From NCBI RefSeq assembly GCF_030317105.1, contig NZ_JASZYG010000009.1, positions 1 to 64,000 of the forward strand: 64,000 nt of DNA. The letters are read 5' to 3'. Source of the stretch: Variovorax brevis. Its GTDB lineage: Bacteria > Pseudomonadota > Gammaproteobacteria > Burkholderiales > Burkholderiaceae_C. The position numbers and the translations under genes were made by a program. Below the pieces are notes generated by a model. The model did not search any database. It saw nothing but the letters and a program-made list of their open reading frames with translations, and was not told where the DNA came from. Position 1 is the first letter of the stretch. Every line of letters begins with the position of its first letter. Shown in pieces: positions 24,859 to 35,100 of this stretch.

Positions 24859-25716
24859 ATGGCTGCTGAAAACGCTGCGGAACACGGGCAAACCGCTGGT
24901 GAATACATCATTCACCACTTGACGCATTTCCAGAGCGCCAAGCCGGGAAGCATTGCCGACTTCACCGTTTTCAACTTCGACTCCATGTTCTTCTCGATCG
25001 CGCTGGGCGTGGTCGGTTGCTGGCTGCTCTGGCTGGGTGCCCGCAAGGCAACTTCCGGCGTGCCGGGCCGTTTCCAGGCTGCAGTTGAAGTCCTGGTCGA
25101 AATGGTCGACCAGCAAGCCAAGGGCATCGTCCACAACGCCAAGAGCCGCAAGTTCGTCGCGCCCCTGGCACTCACGGTTTTCGTCTGGATCTTCCTGCTG
25201 AACGCCATGGACTTGCTGCCGGTCGACCTGCTGCCTTTCATCTGGGGCAAGCTCTCGGGTGACCCGCACCACGCCTTCCTGCGCGTCGTGCCGACCGCCG
25301 ACTTGTCGGTCACCATGGGCCTGTCGGTCGCGGTGCTGCTGATCTGCCTGTTCTACAACATCAAGATCAAGGGCATCGGCGGCTGGGTGCACGAGCTCTT
25401 CACCGCTCCCTTTGGCAACCATTGGGCGCTGTACCCCTTCAACTTCGCCATGCAAATGATCGAGTTCGTCGCCAAGACGGTCTCGCACGGCATGCGGTTG
25501 TTCGGCAACATGTACGCTGGCGAACTGATCTTCTTGCTCATCGCGCTGATGGGTGGTGCGTGGACCCTGTCCACGACCGGTGTGCTGCTTGCATTCGGTC
25601 ACATCATTGCGGGCACCGTGTGGTCCATCTTCCACATCCTGATCATTACGCTTCAGGCCTTCGTGTTCATGATGCTGACCCTGGTCTATGTCGGCCAAGC
25701 GCACGATCACCACTGA
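24859..25716 (+). CDS. atpB: ATP synthase Fo subunit a
   Basis: 285 residues with five to six membrane helices. The proton channel arginine is in 'MRLFGNMYAGELIFLLIA', and 'QAFVFMMLTLVYVGQAHDHH' forms the last helix with its conserved glutamine. Subunit a carries protons past the c-ring. The N-terminal 'AGEYIIHHLTHFQSAKPG' is typical of betaproteobacteria. Confidence 0.97.
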   Translation: MAAENAAEHGQTAGEYIIHHLTHFQSAKPGSIADFTVFNFDSMFFSIALGVVGCWLLWLGARKATSGVPGRFQAAVEVLVEMVDQQAKGIVHNAKSRKFVAPLALTVFVWIFLLNAMDLLPVDLLPFIWGKLSGDPHHAFLRVVPTADLSVTMGLSVAVLLICLFYNIKIKGIGGWVHELFTAPFGNHWALYPFNFAMQMIEFVAKTVSHGMRLFGNMYAGELIFLLIALMGGAWTLSTTGVLLAFGHIIAGTVWSIFHILIITLQAFVFMMLTLVYVGQAHDHH

Positions 25717-25779
25717 TCACTGTTTTCCCAAGTTTCGTTTTTTCTTTTTCTCGTCAACCAAAGTCCCTTAGGAGTCATC

Positions 25780-26043
25780 ATGGAAGTTATCAGCTTTGTT
25801 GCCCTGGCCGCCGGCCTCATCATCGGTCTCGGCGCGTTCGGTGCCTGCGTCGGCATCGGCATCATGGGTAGCAAGTACCTCGAGTCGGCTGCTCGTCAAC
25901 CTGAGCTCATGGGCGAACTGCAAACCAAGATGTTCTTGTTGGTCGGTCTGATCGACGCTTCCTTCATTATCGGTACCGGTGTGGCCCTGTGGTTCGCAAC
26001 CGCCAACCCGTTCCTGGCGCAAATCGCCACCCTGGCCAAGTAA
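25780..26043 (+). CDS. atpE: ATP synthase Fo subunit c
   Basis: 87 residues making a two-helix hairpin. 'GLGAFGACVGIGIMGSKYLE' is the glycine-rich first helix, 'ARQPEL' the polar loop, and 'FLLVGLIDASFIIGTGVALW' carries the ion-binding carboxylate, here an aspartate in 'GLIDASF' as in E. coli, consistent with proton coupling. TTAGGAG precedes the ATG by 7 bases. Confidence 0.97.
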   Translation: MEVISFVALAAGLIIGLGAFGACVGIGIMGSKYLESAARQPELMGELQTKMFLLVGLIDASFIIGTGVALWFATANPFLAQIATLAK

Positions 26044-26119
26044 TCCAAGCCTTTCTCGTCGAACCAACGTCATTCCTTCGGGAACGTCTACGGATTCATT
26101 CCCAAAGAGAGGTTGAAAA

Positions 26120-26590
26120 GTGAGCATTACCGGTACCCTCATCGTCCAGATGATCGTGTTCCTGATCCTGGTCGGGTTCACGATGAAATTCGTGTGGCCG
26201 CCGATCGCGAAGGCGTTGGACGAACGTGCGCAAAAGATCGCCGAAGGCCTCGCCGCCGCTGACAAGGCCAAGACGGAACTGTCGGCCGCCAACAAGCGCG
26301 TCGAAGCCGAACTGGGCAAGGCCCGCAACGAGTCCGCACAGCGCCTTGCTGATGCAGAGCGTCGCGCGCAAGCCATCATCGAAGAGGCCAAGGGCCGCGC
26401 CACGGAAGAAGGCAACAAGATCATTGCTGCCGCCAAGGCCGAAGCCGACCAGCAGGCCGTCAAGGCCCGCGAAGCCCTGCGCGAGCAGGTGGCTGCGTTG
26501 GCCGTCAAGGGTGCAGAGCAGATCCTGCGCAAGGAAGTCAATGCCGGCGTTCACGCCGACTTGCTCTCCCGCCTGCAGACTGAACTCTAA
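26120..26590 (+). CDS. atpF: ATP synthase Fo subunit b
   Basis: 156 residues from a GTG at 26120. One N-terminal membrane helix ('LIVQMIVFLILVGFTMKFVW') is followed by a long charged coiled coil rich in Ala, Glu, Lys and Arg that forms the peripheral stalk. GAGAGG lies 9 bases before the GTG. It is the usual length for a single b subunit; no b' gene is present. Confidence 0.97.
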   Translation: MSITGTLIVQMIVFLILVGFTMKFVWPPIAKALDERAQKIAEGLAAADKAKTELSAANKRVEAELGKARNESAQRLADAERRAQAIIEEAKGRATEEGNKIIAAAKAEADQQAVKAREALREQVAALAVKGAEQILRKEVNAGVHADLLSRLQTEL

Positions 26591-26613
26591 AAGCCCGAGG
26601 CACGAGGACCAAC

Positions 26614-27144
26614 ATGGCAGAAATCGCCACCATTGCACGCCCCTACGCTGAAGCGCTCTTCAAGGCGACTTCGTCGGACCTGAGCGGCACCGGCGCCTGG
26701 CTCGACCAGGTCGCGGCGGTCGCTGCCAATGCGCAGCTCAAGCAGTTTGCCGACAGCCCCAAGGCCACCGTCGAACAGGTGCTGGGCGTGATCTCCGGCG
26801 TTGCTGGAACAGCGTTGCCGCCCGCAGCGACCAACTTCCTCACCACGGTGCTGGAAAACGGACGCTTTGCAGCTTTGCCTGAAATCGCCAGGCAATTCCG
26901 TACCCTGGCCAACGCACAAAGCGGTTCGTCCGACGCGTTGGTGCAAAGCGCCTTCCCGATCGACGACGCCGAGCTCGCAAAGCTGGGTGAAACGCTCGAA
27001 AGGCGCTTCGGCCGCAAGCTGACGTTGACGGTCCAACTCGACCCGTCGCTCATTGGCGGCATCCGTGTGGTGGTGGGTGACGAGGTGCTCGACACCTCCG
27101 TCAAGGCGCGCCTCGAACAAATGAAAGTTGCGCTGTCGGCTTGA
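26614..27144 (+). CDS. atpH: ATP synthase F1 subunit delta
   Basis: 176 residues. 'IARPYAEALFKATSSDLSGT' at the N-terminus and 'LIGGIRVVVGDEVLDTSVKA' at the C-terminus are the two ends of the delta family, which links the b stalk to the top of F1. It follows atpF by 23 bases. Confidence 0.97.
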   Translation: MAEIATIARPYAEALFKATSSDLSGTGAWLDQVAAVAANAQLKQFADSPKATVEQVLGVISGVAGTALPPAATNFLTTVLENGRFAALPEIARQFRTLANAQSGSSDALVQSAFPIDDAELAKLGETLERRFGRKLTLTVQLDPSLIGGIRVVVGDEVLDTSVKARLEQMKVALSA

Positions 27145-27181
27145 TGCCGCCAGCCCCTTGAAAAGAAAGAAGGAAAGAGTC

Positions 27182-28735
<1,554 letters not shown>

Positions 28736-28756
28736 GCGTCGACGCAAGGAGTCTCT

Positions 28757-29632
28757 ATGGCAGCTGGTAAGGAAATCCGCGGCAAGATCAAATCGGTGGA
28801 GAACACCAAGAAGATCACCAAGGCCATGGAAATGGTCTCGGTTTCCAAGATGCGCAAGGCGCAGGAACGCATGCGCGCCGCTCGCCCCTACAGCGAAAAG
28901 ATCCGCAACATCGCGGCCAACCTCGCGAAGGCGAACCCCGAGTACACGCATGCGTTCATGAAAGTGAACGACGCCAAGGCCGTGGGCTTCATCGTCGTGA
29001 CCAGCGACAAGGGCTTGTGCGGCGGGTTGAACACCAACCTGCTGCGCGCCGTGACCGCCAAGCTGCGCGAGGCGCAAGCGGCCGGCAAGACCATCGAGTC
29101 GGTCGCGATCGGTAACAAGGGCCTGGGCTTCCTGAACCGCATCGGCGCCCGCGTGGTGTCGCATGTCACCCACCTGGGCGACACGCCGCACCTCGACAAG
29201 CTGATCGGTCCGGTCAAGACGCTGCTCGACGCCTACGCCGAGGGCAAGCTCTCGGCGGTGTACCTGTGCTACACGAAGTTCATCAACACCATCAAGCAGG
29301 AGCCGCTCGTCGAGCAGCTGTTGCCGCTGGCCAGCGAGTCGCTTCAAACCGAGCCGGGCAAGCATTCGTGGGATTACATCTATGAGCCGGATGCTCAAAG
29401 CGTGATCGACGAACTGCTGGTGCGCTATGTCGAGTCGCTGGTGTACCAGGGCGTTGCCGAGAACATGGCGTCCGAGCACTCTGCCCGGATGGTGGCCATG
29501 AAGGCCGCGACCGACAACGCAGGCAACGTGATCAACGAGCTGAAGCTGGTCTACAACAAGACCCGCCAGGCGGGCATCACGAAGGAACTGTCGGAAATCG
29601 TGTCGGGTGCCGCGGCCGCCGCGGGCGTCTAA
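28757..29632 (+). CDS. atpG: ATP synthase F1 subunit gamma
   Basis: 291 residues. The N-terminal 'GKEIRGKIKSVENTKKITKA' and the C-terminal 'SEHSARMVAMKAATDNAGN' helices make the rotating shaft, and 'TSDKGLCGGLNTNLLRA' lies between. It is 21 bases after atpA. In most genomes atpD follows at once; here 480 bases with another gene intervene. Confidence 0.98.
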   Translation: MAAGKEIRGKIKSVENTKKITKAMEMVSVSKMRKAQERMRAARPYSEKIRNIAANLAKANPEYTHAFMKVNDAKAVGFIVVTSDKGLCGGLNTNLLRAVTAKLREAQAAGKTIESVAIGNKGLGFLNRIGARVVSHVTHLGDTPHLDKLIGPVKTLLDAYAEGKLSAVYLCYTKFINTIKQEPLVEQLLPLASESLQTEPGKHSWDYIYEPDAQSVIDELLVRYVESLVYQGVAENMASEHSARMVAMKAATDNAGNVINELKLVYNKTRQAGITKELSEIVSGAAAAAGV

Positions 29633-29728
29633 ATCGAACTTGCAATGGGGGGCCGCATTGCGGTCGCGACGAAGGCAGTTTGCTGAAGGCGCGTCAACAC
29701 AGGCCTGCAGTACAGGGATGGATAAAAA

Positions 29729-29923
29729 ATGAAGAAGGTTCTGGCATTGATCGTGATGGCCGCCGCCATCACGGCTTGTTCGAAGAAGGAAGAAGCACCG
29801 GCAGCGAAGCCCGCAGAGGCAAGCGCACCGGCGGCGGCACCCGCGGCAGCTGCATCGGCACCCGCCGCAGCGCCTGCTGCATCGGCGCCGGCCGCGGCGG
29901 CCAGTGCGCCGAAGGCACCGTAA
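29729..29923 (+). CDS. Small Ala/Pro-rich lipoprotein between atpG and atpD
   Basis: 64 residues. 'MKKVLALIVMAAAITAC' is a clear lipoprotein signal peptide with cleavage before Cys 17; after 'SKKEEAPAAKPAEA' the mature protein is a low-complexity run of Ala, Pro and Ser. AGGGATGG 10-14 bases upstream serves as ribosome site. The sequence suggests a flexible envelope tether or spacer. It lies within the ATP synthase operon, on the same strand, with no terminator before it. No domain is recognised. Confidence 0.75.
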   Translation: MKKVLALIVMAAAITACSKKEEAPAAKPAEASAPAAAPAAAASAPAAAPAASAPAAAASAPKAP

Positions 29924-29967
29924 GGGGTCGCCGGCCTGAAGAAGCGGGAATGCCGGTCATGCCGGCG

Positions 29968-30014
29968 TTCTTGCAAAAGCGTCTGACAACAGGGTCCGGG
30001 CGCTTCTGCAAGAA
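29968..30014 (+). promoter_or_regulatory. Long imperfect hairpin before atpD
   Basis: Bases 29968-29981 and 30001-30014 are complementary at 13 of 14 positions, with one A/C mismatch and a 19-base loop. No good T run follows (GAGTTTT), so it is a poor terminator. It could stabilise the upstream or downstream message or attenuate the read-through to atpD and so set subunit ratios. Confidence 0.55.
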
Positions 30015-30112
30015 GAGTTTTGAGAAGTTTGAAGTAGTCGAGTGCCCGGTGGGCCCTGGAACACGGTTTGGCGAAAGCCAGTGCAAGTTTGAGATCTTGA
30101 AGGAATCGAAAA

Positions 30113-31519
30113 ATGGCTGAAGTGCAAGGCAAGATTGTTCAATGTATCGGCGCGGTGGTCGACGTGGAGTTTCCGCGCGACCAGATGCCGAAGATCTATG
30201 ACGCCCTGAAGTTCGCAGGCAGCGCGCTCACGCTCGAAGTGCAGCAGCAGCTCGGCGACGGCGTGGTGCGTACCATTGCGCTCGGTTCGTCCGATGGCTT
30301 GCGCCGCGGCCTGATCGTGACCAACACGCAGGCCCCCATCACCGTGCCCGTGGGCAAGGCCACCCTCGGCCGCATCATGGACGTGCTCGGCGCGCCCATC
30401 GACGAACGCGGCCCGGTCGACCAGACACTGACCGCATCGATCCACCGCAAGGCGCCGGCCTATGACGAGCTCTCGCCGTCGCAAGACCTGCTCGAAACCG
30501 GCATCAAGGTGATCGACCTGGTGTGCCCGTTCGCCAAGGGCGGCAAGGTGGGCCTGTTCGGTGGCGCCGGCGTCGGCAAGACCGTGAACATGATGGAACT
30601 CATCAACAACATCGCCAAGGCTCACTCGGGTCTGTCGGTGTTCGCCGGTGTGGGTGAACGTACCCGTGAAGGCAACGACTTCTATCACGAGATGGCCGAT
30701 TCCGGCGTCGTGAACCTGGAGAACCTGGCCGAGTCGAAGGTGGCCATGGTCTACGGCCAGATGAACGAACCCCCGGGCAACCGTCTGCGCGTGGCGCTGA
30801 CCGGCCTGACCATCGCCGAGTCCTTCCGCGACGAAGGCCGTGACGTTCTGTTCTTCGTGGACAACATCTACCGCTACACGCTGGCCGGTACCGAAGTGTC
30901 CGCCCTGCTGGGTCGTATGCCTTCCGCCGTGGGCTACCAGCCGACGCTGGCCGAAGAAATGGGCCGCCTGCAAGAGCGCATCACCTCGACCAAGGTCGGC
31001 TCGATCACCTCGATCCAGGCCGTGTACGTGCCTGCCGACGACTTGACCGACCCGTCGCCTGCCACGACCTTCGCCCACTTGGACTCGACGGTTGTGTTGT
31101 CGCGTGACATCGCTTCGCTGGGTATCTACCCCGCTGTGGACCCGCTCGACTCGACCTCGCGCCAGCTCGACCCGAACGTGGTCGGCGAAGAGCACTACAA
31201 CGTGGCCCGCGCCGTGCAGGGCACGCTGCAGCGCTACAAGGAACTGCGCGACATCATCGCGATTCTGGGCATGGACGAACTGGCACCGGAAGACAAGCTG
31301 GCCGTGGCCCGCGCCCGCAAGATCCAGCGCTTCCTGTCGCAGCCCTTCCACGTCGCTGAAGTGTTCACCGGCTCGCCTGGCAAGTACGTGCCGCTGGCCG
31401 AAACCATCCGCGGCTTCAAGATGATCGTGAACGGCGAAGCCGACCACCTGCCGGAACAAGCGTTCTACATGGTCGGTGGCATCGACGAAGCCTTCGAAAA
31501 GGCGAAGAAGGTCGCGTAA
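30113..31519 (+). CDS. atpD: ATP synthase F1 subunit beta
   Basis: 468 residues. The catalytic P-loop is 'GLFGGAGVGKTVNMMELI', followed by 'GVGERTREGNDFYHEM' with the catalytic glutamate, and 'LFFVDNIYRYTLAGTEVSAL' as Walker B; the I-Y in place of the more usual I-F-R-F is normal in betaproteobacteria as far as I recall. AAGGAA is 7 bases before the ATG at 30113. Confidence 0.98.
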   Translation: MAEVQGKIVQCIGAVVDVEFPRDQMPKIYDALKFAGSALTLEVQQQLGDGVVRTIALGSSDGLRRGLIVTNTQAPITVPVGKATLGRIMDVLGAPIDERGPVDQTLTASIHRKAPAYDELSPSQDLLETGIKVIDLVCPFAKGGKVGLFGGAGVGKTVNMMELINNIAKAHSGLSVFAGVGERTREGNDFYHEMADSGVVNLENLAESKVAMVYGQMNEPPGNRLRVALTGLTIAESFRDEGRDVLFFVDNIYRYTLAGTEVSALLGRMPSAVGYQPTLAEEMGRLQERITSTKVGSITSIQAVYVPADDLTDPSPATTFAHLDSTVVLSRDIASLGIYPAVDPLDSTSRQLDPNVVGEEHYNVARAVQGTLQRYKELRDIIAILGMDELAPEDKLAVARARKIQRFLSQPFHVAEVFTGSPGKYVPLAETIRGFKMIVNGEADHLPEQAFYMVGGIDEAFEKAKKVA

Positions 31520-31651
31520 AGCGGCGTATCCGGGCGTCCGGTGTCGTTACCGTGCTCGCCGTACTGGTGTACGGCTCCGCGCGGCGCCTAACCGGCCATC
31601 CCGGCTACTTGCTTTCCGCACCCTTCTTCCAAAGAGGCAAAGGACAAAAAA

Positions 31652-32071
31652 ATGGCAAACACCATTCATGTGGACGTGGTCAGCGCGGAAGAATCGATCT
31701 TCTCGGGCGAGGCCAAGTTCGTCGCGCTGCCCGGTGAAGCCGGCGAACTCGGCATTTATCCGCGCCACACCCCGCTGATCACGCGCATCCGCCCCGGCGC
31801 GGTGCGCATCGAGACGGCCGATGGCGGCGAAGAGTTCGTGTTCGTCGCTGGCGGCATTCTCGAAGTGCAGCCGAACACCGTCACCGTGCTGTCCGACACC
31901 GCGATCCGCGGCAAGGACCTCGATGAGGAAAAGGCGAACAGCGCCAAGGCCGCAGCCGAGGAAGCCCTGAAGACCGCGAAGAGCGACATCGACATGGCCC
32001 TGGCACAGTCGGAACTCGTCGTGATGGCCGCCCAGCTCGCGGCACTGCGCAAGTACCGCCAGAGCAAGTGA
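31652..32071 (+). CDS. atpC: ATP synthase F1 subunit epsilon
   Basis: 139 residues. The N-terminal beta-barrel ('TIHVDVVSAEESIFSGEAKF', 'GELGIYPRHTPLITRIRPG') and the C-terminal pair of helices ('AQSELVVMAAQLAALRKYRQ') are complete, so it can act as the usual intrinsic inhibitor. A 132-base gap separates it from atpD, longer than elsewhere in the operon. AAAGAGGCAAAGGAC lies before the start. Confidence 0.96.
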   Translation: MANTIHVDVVSAEESIFSGEAKFVALPGEAGELGIYPRHTPLITRIRPGAVRIETADGGEEFVFVAGGILEVQPNTVTVLSDTAIRGKDLDEEKANSAKAAAEEALKTAKSDIDMALAQSELVVMAAQLAALRKYRQSK

Positions 32072-32092
32072 GCTGAATTCAGCGCACCGAAC

Positions 32093-32120
32093 AAAGCCGC
32101 CTCCGGGCGGCTTTTCTTTT
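32093..32120 (+). terminator. Terminator of the ATP synthase operon
   Basis: AAAGCCGCC at 32093-32101 pairs perfectly with GGCGGCTTT at 32106-32114 around a TCCG loop and is followed by TTTTCTTTTTCTC. It lies 22 bases after the atpC stop. Confidence 0.9.
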
Positions 32121-32172
32121 TCTCTTTCGCTTCTCCATGGCATCGCGCTCTTCTTCCGGGAAGACGGGAAAA

Positions 32173-32241
32173 GTGTCACCCATGTCCTCGCACACGTGTC
32201 ACCCATGTCTTCGCACAGGTGTCACCCATGTCTTCGCACAC
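32173..32241 (+). repeat. Three tandem 23-bp direct repeats
   Basis: Copies start at 32173, 32196 and 32219, so the period is exactly 23 bp. The unit begins GTGTCACCCATGTCTTCGCA; copy 1 has C for T at the fifteenth base and the last bases vary slightly. There are no spacers, so it is not CRISPR. The array lies between the atp terminator and the ROK gene. It could be an operator array or the remains of an insertion-sequence end carrying repeated transposase sites; the sequence alone does not decide. Confidence 0.85.
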
Positions 32242-32300
32242 CCGACGGACATTGCCTGATCCCAAATCAACTTCGGCTTGAAAATAACCATAGTTGAGTC

Positions 32301-32329
32301 TTGTTTGGCTGAAGGACTGTCTCTAGTAT
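32301..32329 (+). promoter_or_regulatory. Candidate promoter of the sugar-uptake operon
   Basis: TTGTTT at 32301-32306 and TAGTAT at 32324-32329 are 17 bases apart, 43 bases before the ROK start codon. Both hexamers are only partial matches to consensus. The rest of 32120-32372 contains the 23-bp repeats and a short TCTTCC/GGAAGA dyad but no gene. Confidence 0.4.
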
Positions 32330-32372
32330 TCGTGGCCGCCAGGTTCCGACGGAACTTGGCCTTCCAACAAGA

Positions 32373-33593
32373 ATGACCGGAGACAAGCGCTTGGACCGTT
32401 GGGGCCGCCTCACCGCCGATGAGATGCAGTTGCTCGAGACCACTTTCTGGTCCGCTGGCGGCTCGCGGCATGGCATGGCGCAGCAGCTTGGTTTTTCCAA
32501 GAGCAAGGCGAACATGCTGATTGCCGGCTTGGTCGAGCAGGGATTGCTCGCCGAGTCGGGATTGCAGGCTTCCTCCGGCGGTCGCCGTCCGGAAAATCTC
32601 CAGCTCCATGAAGCCCTCGGCGTCCTCGTTGGCGTCGACATTGGCGCCACGAGCCTCGACGTGGCCGTTCTCAAGCCGGACCTGAGCGTGATCGCACAGC
32701 ACGGCGAACCGGCCGACGTGCGCCAGGGCCCCGGCGTGGTGCTGGCGCGCGTGCGGGTGCTCATGCGCGAACTGCTGGCGCAAGGCGGCTTCGCGGCCCG
32801 CGACGTGATGGGCATTGGCATCGGCGTTCCCGGTCCCGTCAACTTCGCGATCGGGCAACTCGTCAATCCACCGCTCATGCCGGCATGGGACAGCTTCTCG
32901 ATCCGCGACTACCTGCGCGAGGAATACGCCGCGCCGGTGTTCGTCGACAACGACGTGAACCTCATGGCGCTGGGTGAACTGTGGCGCTTGCGCCGCTCGC
33001 TCAGCAACTTCCTCGTCATCAAGGTGGGCACGGGCATCGGCTGCGGCATAGTGTGCCACGGGGAGGTGTACCGCGGCGCTGCAGGCTCGGCCGGCGACGT
33101 GGGCCACATCTGCGTCGACCAGGAAGGCCCGCGCTGCCATTGCGGCAACCTGGGCTGCGTCGAGGCGATGGCGGCGGGTCCGGCCATCACGCGCATGGCC
33201 GTGGAAGCCGCCAATGCGGGCGAGAGCGCGGCGCTGGCCGAATGCCTGCGCCGCAAGGGCCGCATCGACGCCATGGACGTCGGCGAGGCGAGCCGTGCCG
33301 GCGACGCTGCGGCCAACGGCATCATCCAGCGCGCCGGCAACCTCATCGGGCAGATGCTCGCGTCGGTCGTCAATTTCTTCAATCCGTCGCACGTGTTCAT
33401 CGGCGGCGGCATCACGCGCATCGGGCCGCTCTTTCTTGCTGCGGTGCGCCAGAGCGTCTACCAGCGCTCGCTGGCGCTGTCGACGCGGCACCTGGAGATC
33501 CAGTACACGCCACTGGGCACGCAGGGCGGGGTCATCGGGGCTGGCGTGCTGGCGCTGCATGAAACGCTCAAGGTCCGGGGAGTTGCGCCATGA
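32373..33593 (+). CDS. ROK-family transcriptional regulator
   Basis: 406 residues. An N-terminal winged helix ('QQLGFSKSKANMLIAGLVEQ') precedes a ROK sugar-kinase fold with the phosphate motif 'GVDIGATSLDVAVL', 'GIGIGVPGPVNFAIG' and the zinc-binding 'GPRCHCGNLGCVEAMAAG' (CXCGXXGCXE). NagC, Mlc and XylR share this build and respond to a sugar or sugar phosphate. It overlaps the ABC ATPase gene by ATGA, so it is the first gene of the operon it probably controls. Confidence 0.92.
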   Translation: MTGDKRLDRWGRLTADEMQLLETTFWSAGGSRHGMAQQLGFSKSKANMLIAGLVEQGLLAESGLQASSGGRRPENLQLHEALGVLVGVDIGATSLDVAVLKPDLSVIAQHGEPADVRQGPGVVLARVRVLMRELLAQGGFAARDVMGIGIGVPGPVNFAIGQLVNPPLMPAWDSFSIRDYLREEYAAPVFVDNDVNLMALGELWRLRRSLSNFLVIKVGTGIGCGIVCHGEVYRGAAGSAGDVGHICVDQEGPRCHCGNLGCVEAMAAGPAITRMAVEAANAGESAALAECLRRKGRIDAMDVGEASRAGDAAANGIIQRAGNLIGQMLASVVNFFNPSHVFIGGGITRIGPLFLAAVRQSVYQRSLALSTRHLEIQYTPLGTQGGVIGAGVLALHETLKVRGVAP

Positions 33594-35083
33594 CCAAAAA
33601 GCAGGTGGCGGTCGAGTTCGTCGACGTCTACAAATCCTTCGGCCCCGTCGAGGTGCTCCATGGCGTGAGCTTCTCGCTGGAGCCGGGCCGCGTATACGGC
33701 CTGCTCGGCGAGAACGGCGCGGGCAAGTCCACGATGATGAAGATCCTCGCGGGCTACGAGCAAGCCACCGCCGGCAGCGTGCGCGTCAATGGCGAGGCGC
33801 AACACTTCGCGAACTCGCGTGCGGCCGAGGCGCTGGGCATCGTGCTGATCCACCAGGAGTTCAACCTGGCGGAAGACTTGAGCGTGGCGCAGAACATCTT
33901 CCTGGGCCACGAGAAGAAAAAAGGCCTTTGGCTGGACGACACGGCAATGGAGCGCGAATCGGCCGCCGCGTTGGCCCAGGTCGGCCTTCAAGTCGATCCG
34001 CGCACCAAGGTGCGCCGCCTCATCGTCGCCGAGAAGCAGTTGGTGGAAATTGCCAAGGCCATCGCACGCCACGCGCGCTTGCTGATCATGGACGAGCCCA
34101 CCGCGACGCTCACGCCCGGCGAGACCGAGCGCCTGTTCAAGCTCATTGCGCAACTGCGCGAAGACGGCGTGACCATCGTCTACATCTCGCACAAGCTCGA
34201 CGAGGTGGAGCGCATCACCGACGACGTGATCGTGATGCGCGACGGCCGCTTCGTGACGCGCGCGCCGACCTCCGAACTCACGCGCCACCAGATGGCGAAC
34301 CTGATGGTGGGCCGCGAACTGTCCGACCTGTATCCGCCGCGCGACCCCGTCGTGTCGGGCGGTGCGTCGGCGATGCAGGTCCGCAATTTCAATGTTCCCG
34401 GCTGGGCGCAAGATGCGAGCTTCGAAGTGCATCCCGGCGAGATCCTCGGCTTTGCCGGGCTGGTGGGCGCAGGGCGCACCGAGTTGTTCGAGGGGCTGAT
34501 GGGTCTGCGGCCGGCCAGCGGCGACGTCGAGATGCTGGGCGAGCGCGTGCACCTGCGCAATCCGCGCGATGCGGCGAAGCACGGCTTCACCTACCTGAGC
34601 GAAGACCGCAAGGGCAAGGGCCTGCACGTCAACTTCGGCCTGCGCGAGAACCTCACGCTGATGGCGCTGGAGCGCTACGCGCAACCGTGGCTCAAGCCCG
34701 ACGCCGAGCGCGCCGCGCTGGGCGAGGCGGTGAAGGACTACGGCATCCGCACCGGCTCGCTCGACGTGAAGGCCTCGTCGCTCTCGGGCGGCAACCAGCA
34801 AAAACTGGCGCTGGCCAAGGTGCTGCAGCCCAAGCCGAAGATCGTGGTGCTCGACGAGCCCACGCGCGGCGTCGACGTGGGCGCCAAGCGCGACATCTAT
34901 TTTTTGATCCAGCGACTGGCCCGCGAAGGCCTCGCCGTGATCGTCGTCTCGTCGGAGTTGATGGAACTGATTGGCCTGTGCCACCGCGTCGCGGTGATGC
35001 GTGCAGGACGGATCGTTGCAACGCTCGATGCGACGCATTTGACAGAAGAGGAGCTCATCGCTCATGCCACCGGAACGCACTAG
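33590..35083 (+). CDS. Sugar ABC importer ATPase (RbsA-like, two nucleotide-binding domains)
   Basis: 497 residues made of two ATPase halves. The first has a full Walker A 'LLGENGAGKSTMMKI' and Walker B 'LLIMDEPTATLTPGE'. The second has the degenerate 'GLVGAGRTELFEGL' P-loop, the signature 'SSLSGGNQQKLALAKVL' and 'VVLDEPTRGVDVGAKRDI', as usual in the RbsA/MglA class. It energises uptake with the permease and binding protein downstream. The first half shows no obvious LSGGQ signature ('VRRLIVAEKQLVEIAKAIA'), a common feature of this class. Confidence 0.95.
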   Translation: MTKKQVAVEFVDVYKSFGPVEVLHGVSFSLEPGRVYGLLGENGAGKSTMMKILAGYEQATAGSVRVNGEAQHFANSRAAEALGIVLIHQEFNLAEDLSVAQNIFLGHEKKKGLWLDDTAMERESAAALAQVGLQVDPRTKVRRLIVAEKQLVEIAKAIARHARLLIMDEPTATLTPGETERLFKLIAQLREDGVTIVYISHKLDEVERITDDVIVMRDGRFVTRAPTSELTRHQMANLMVGRELSDLYPPRDPVVSGGASAMQVRNFNVPGWAQDASFEVHPGEILGFAGLVGAGRTELFEGLMGLRPASGDVEMLGERVHLRNPRDAAKHGFTYLSEDRKGKGLHVNFGLRENLTLMALERYAQPWLKPDAERAALGEAVKDYGIRTGSLDVKASSLSGGNQQKLALAKVLQPKPKIVVLDEPTRGVDVGAKRDIYFLIQRLAREGLAVIVVSSELMELIGLCHRVAVMRAGRIVATLDATHLTEEELIAHATGTH

Positions 35084-35100
35084 GCCCACCCCCGTTGCTT

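Noticed and set aside
29680..30120. 146-codon frame overlapping the small lipoprotein gene
   Set aside because: Gly/Arg-rich reading in a different frame; the lipoprotein frame has a proper signal peptide, lipobox and ribosome site.
32173..32241. Possible CRISPR array
   Set aside because: The three 23-bp units are directly abutting with no spacers and no cas genes nearby.
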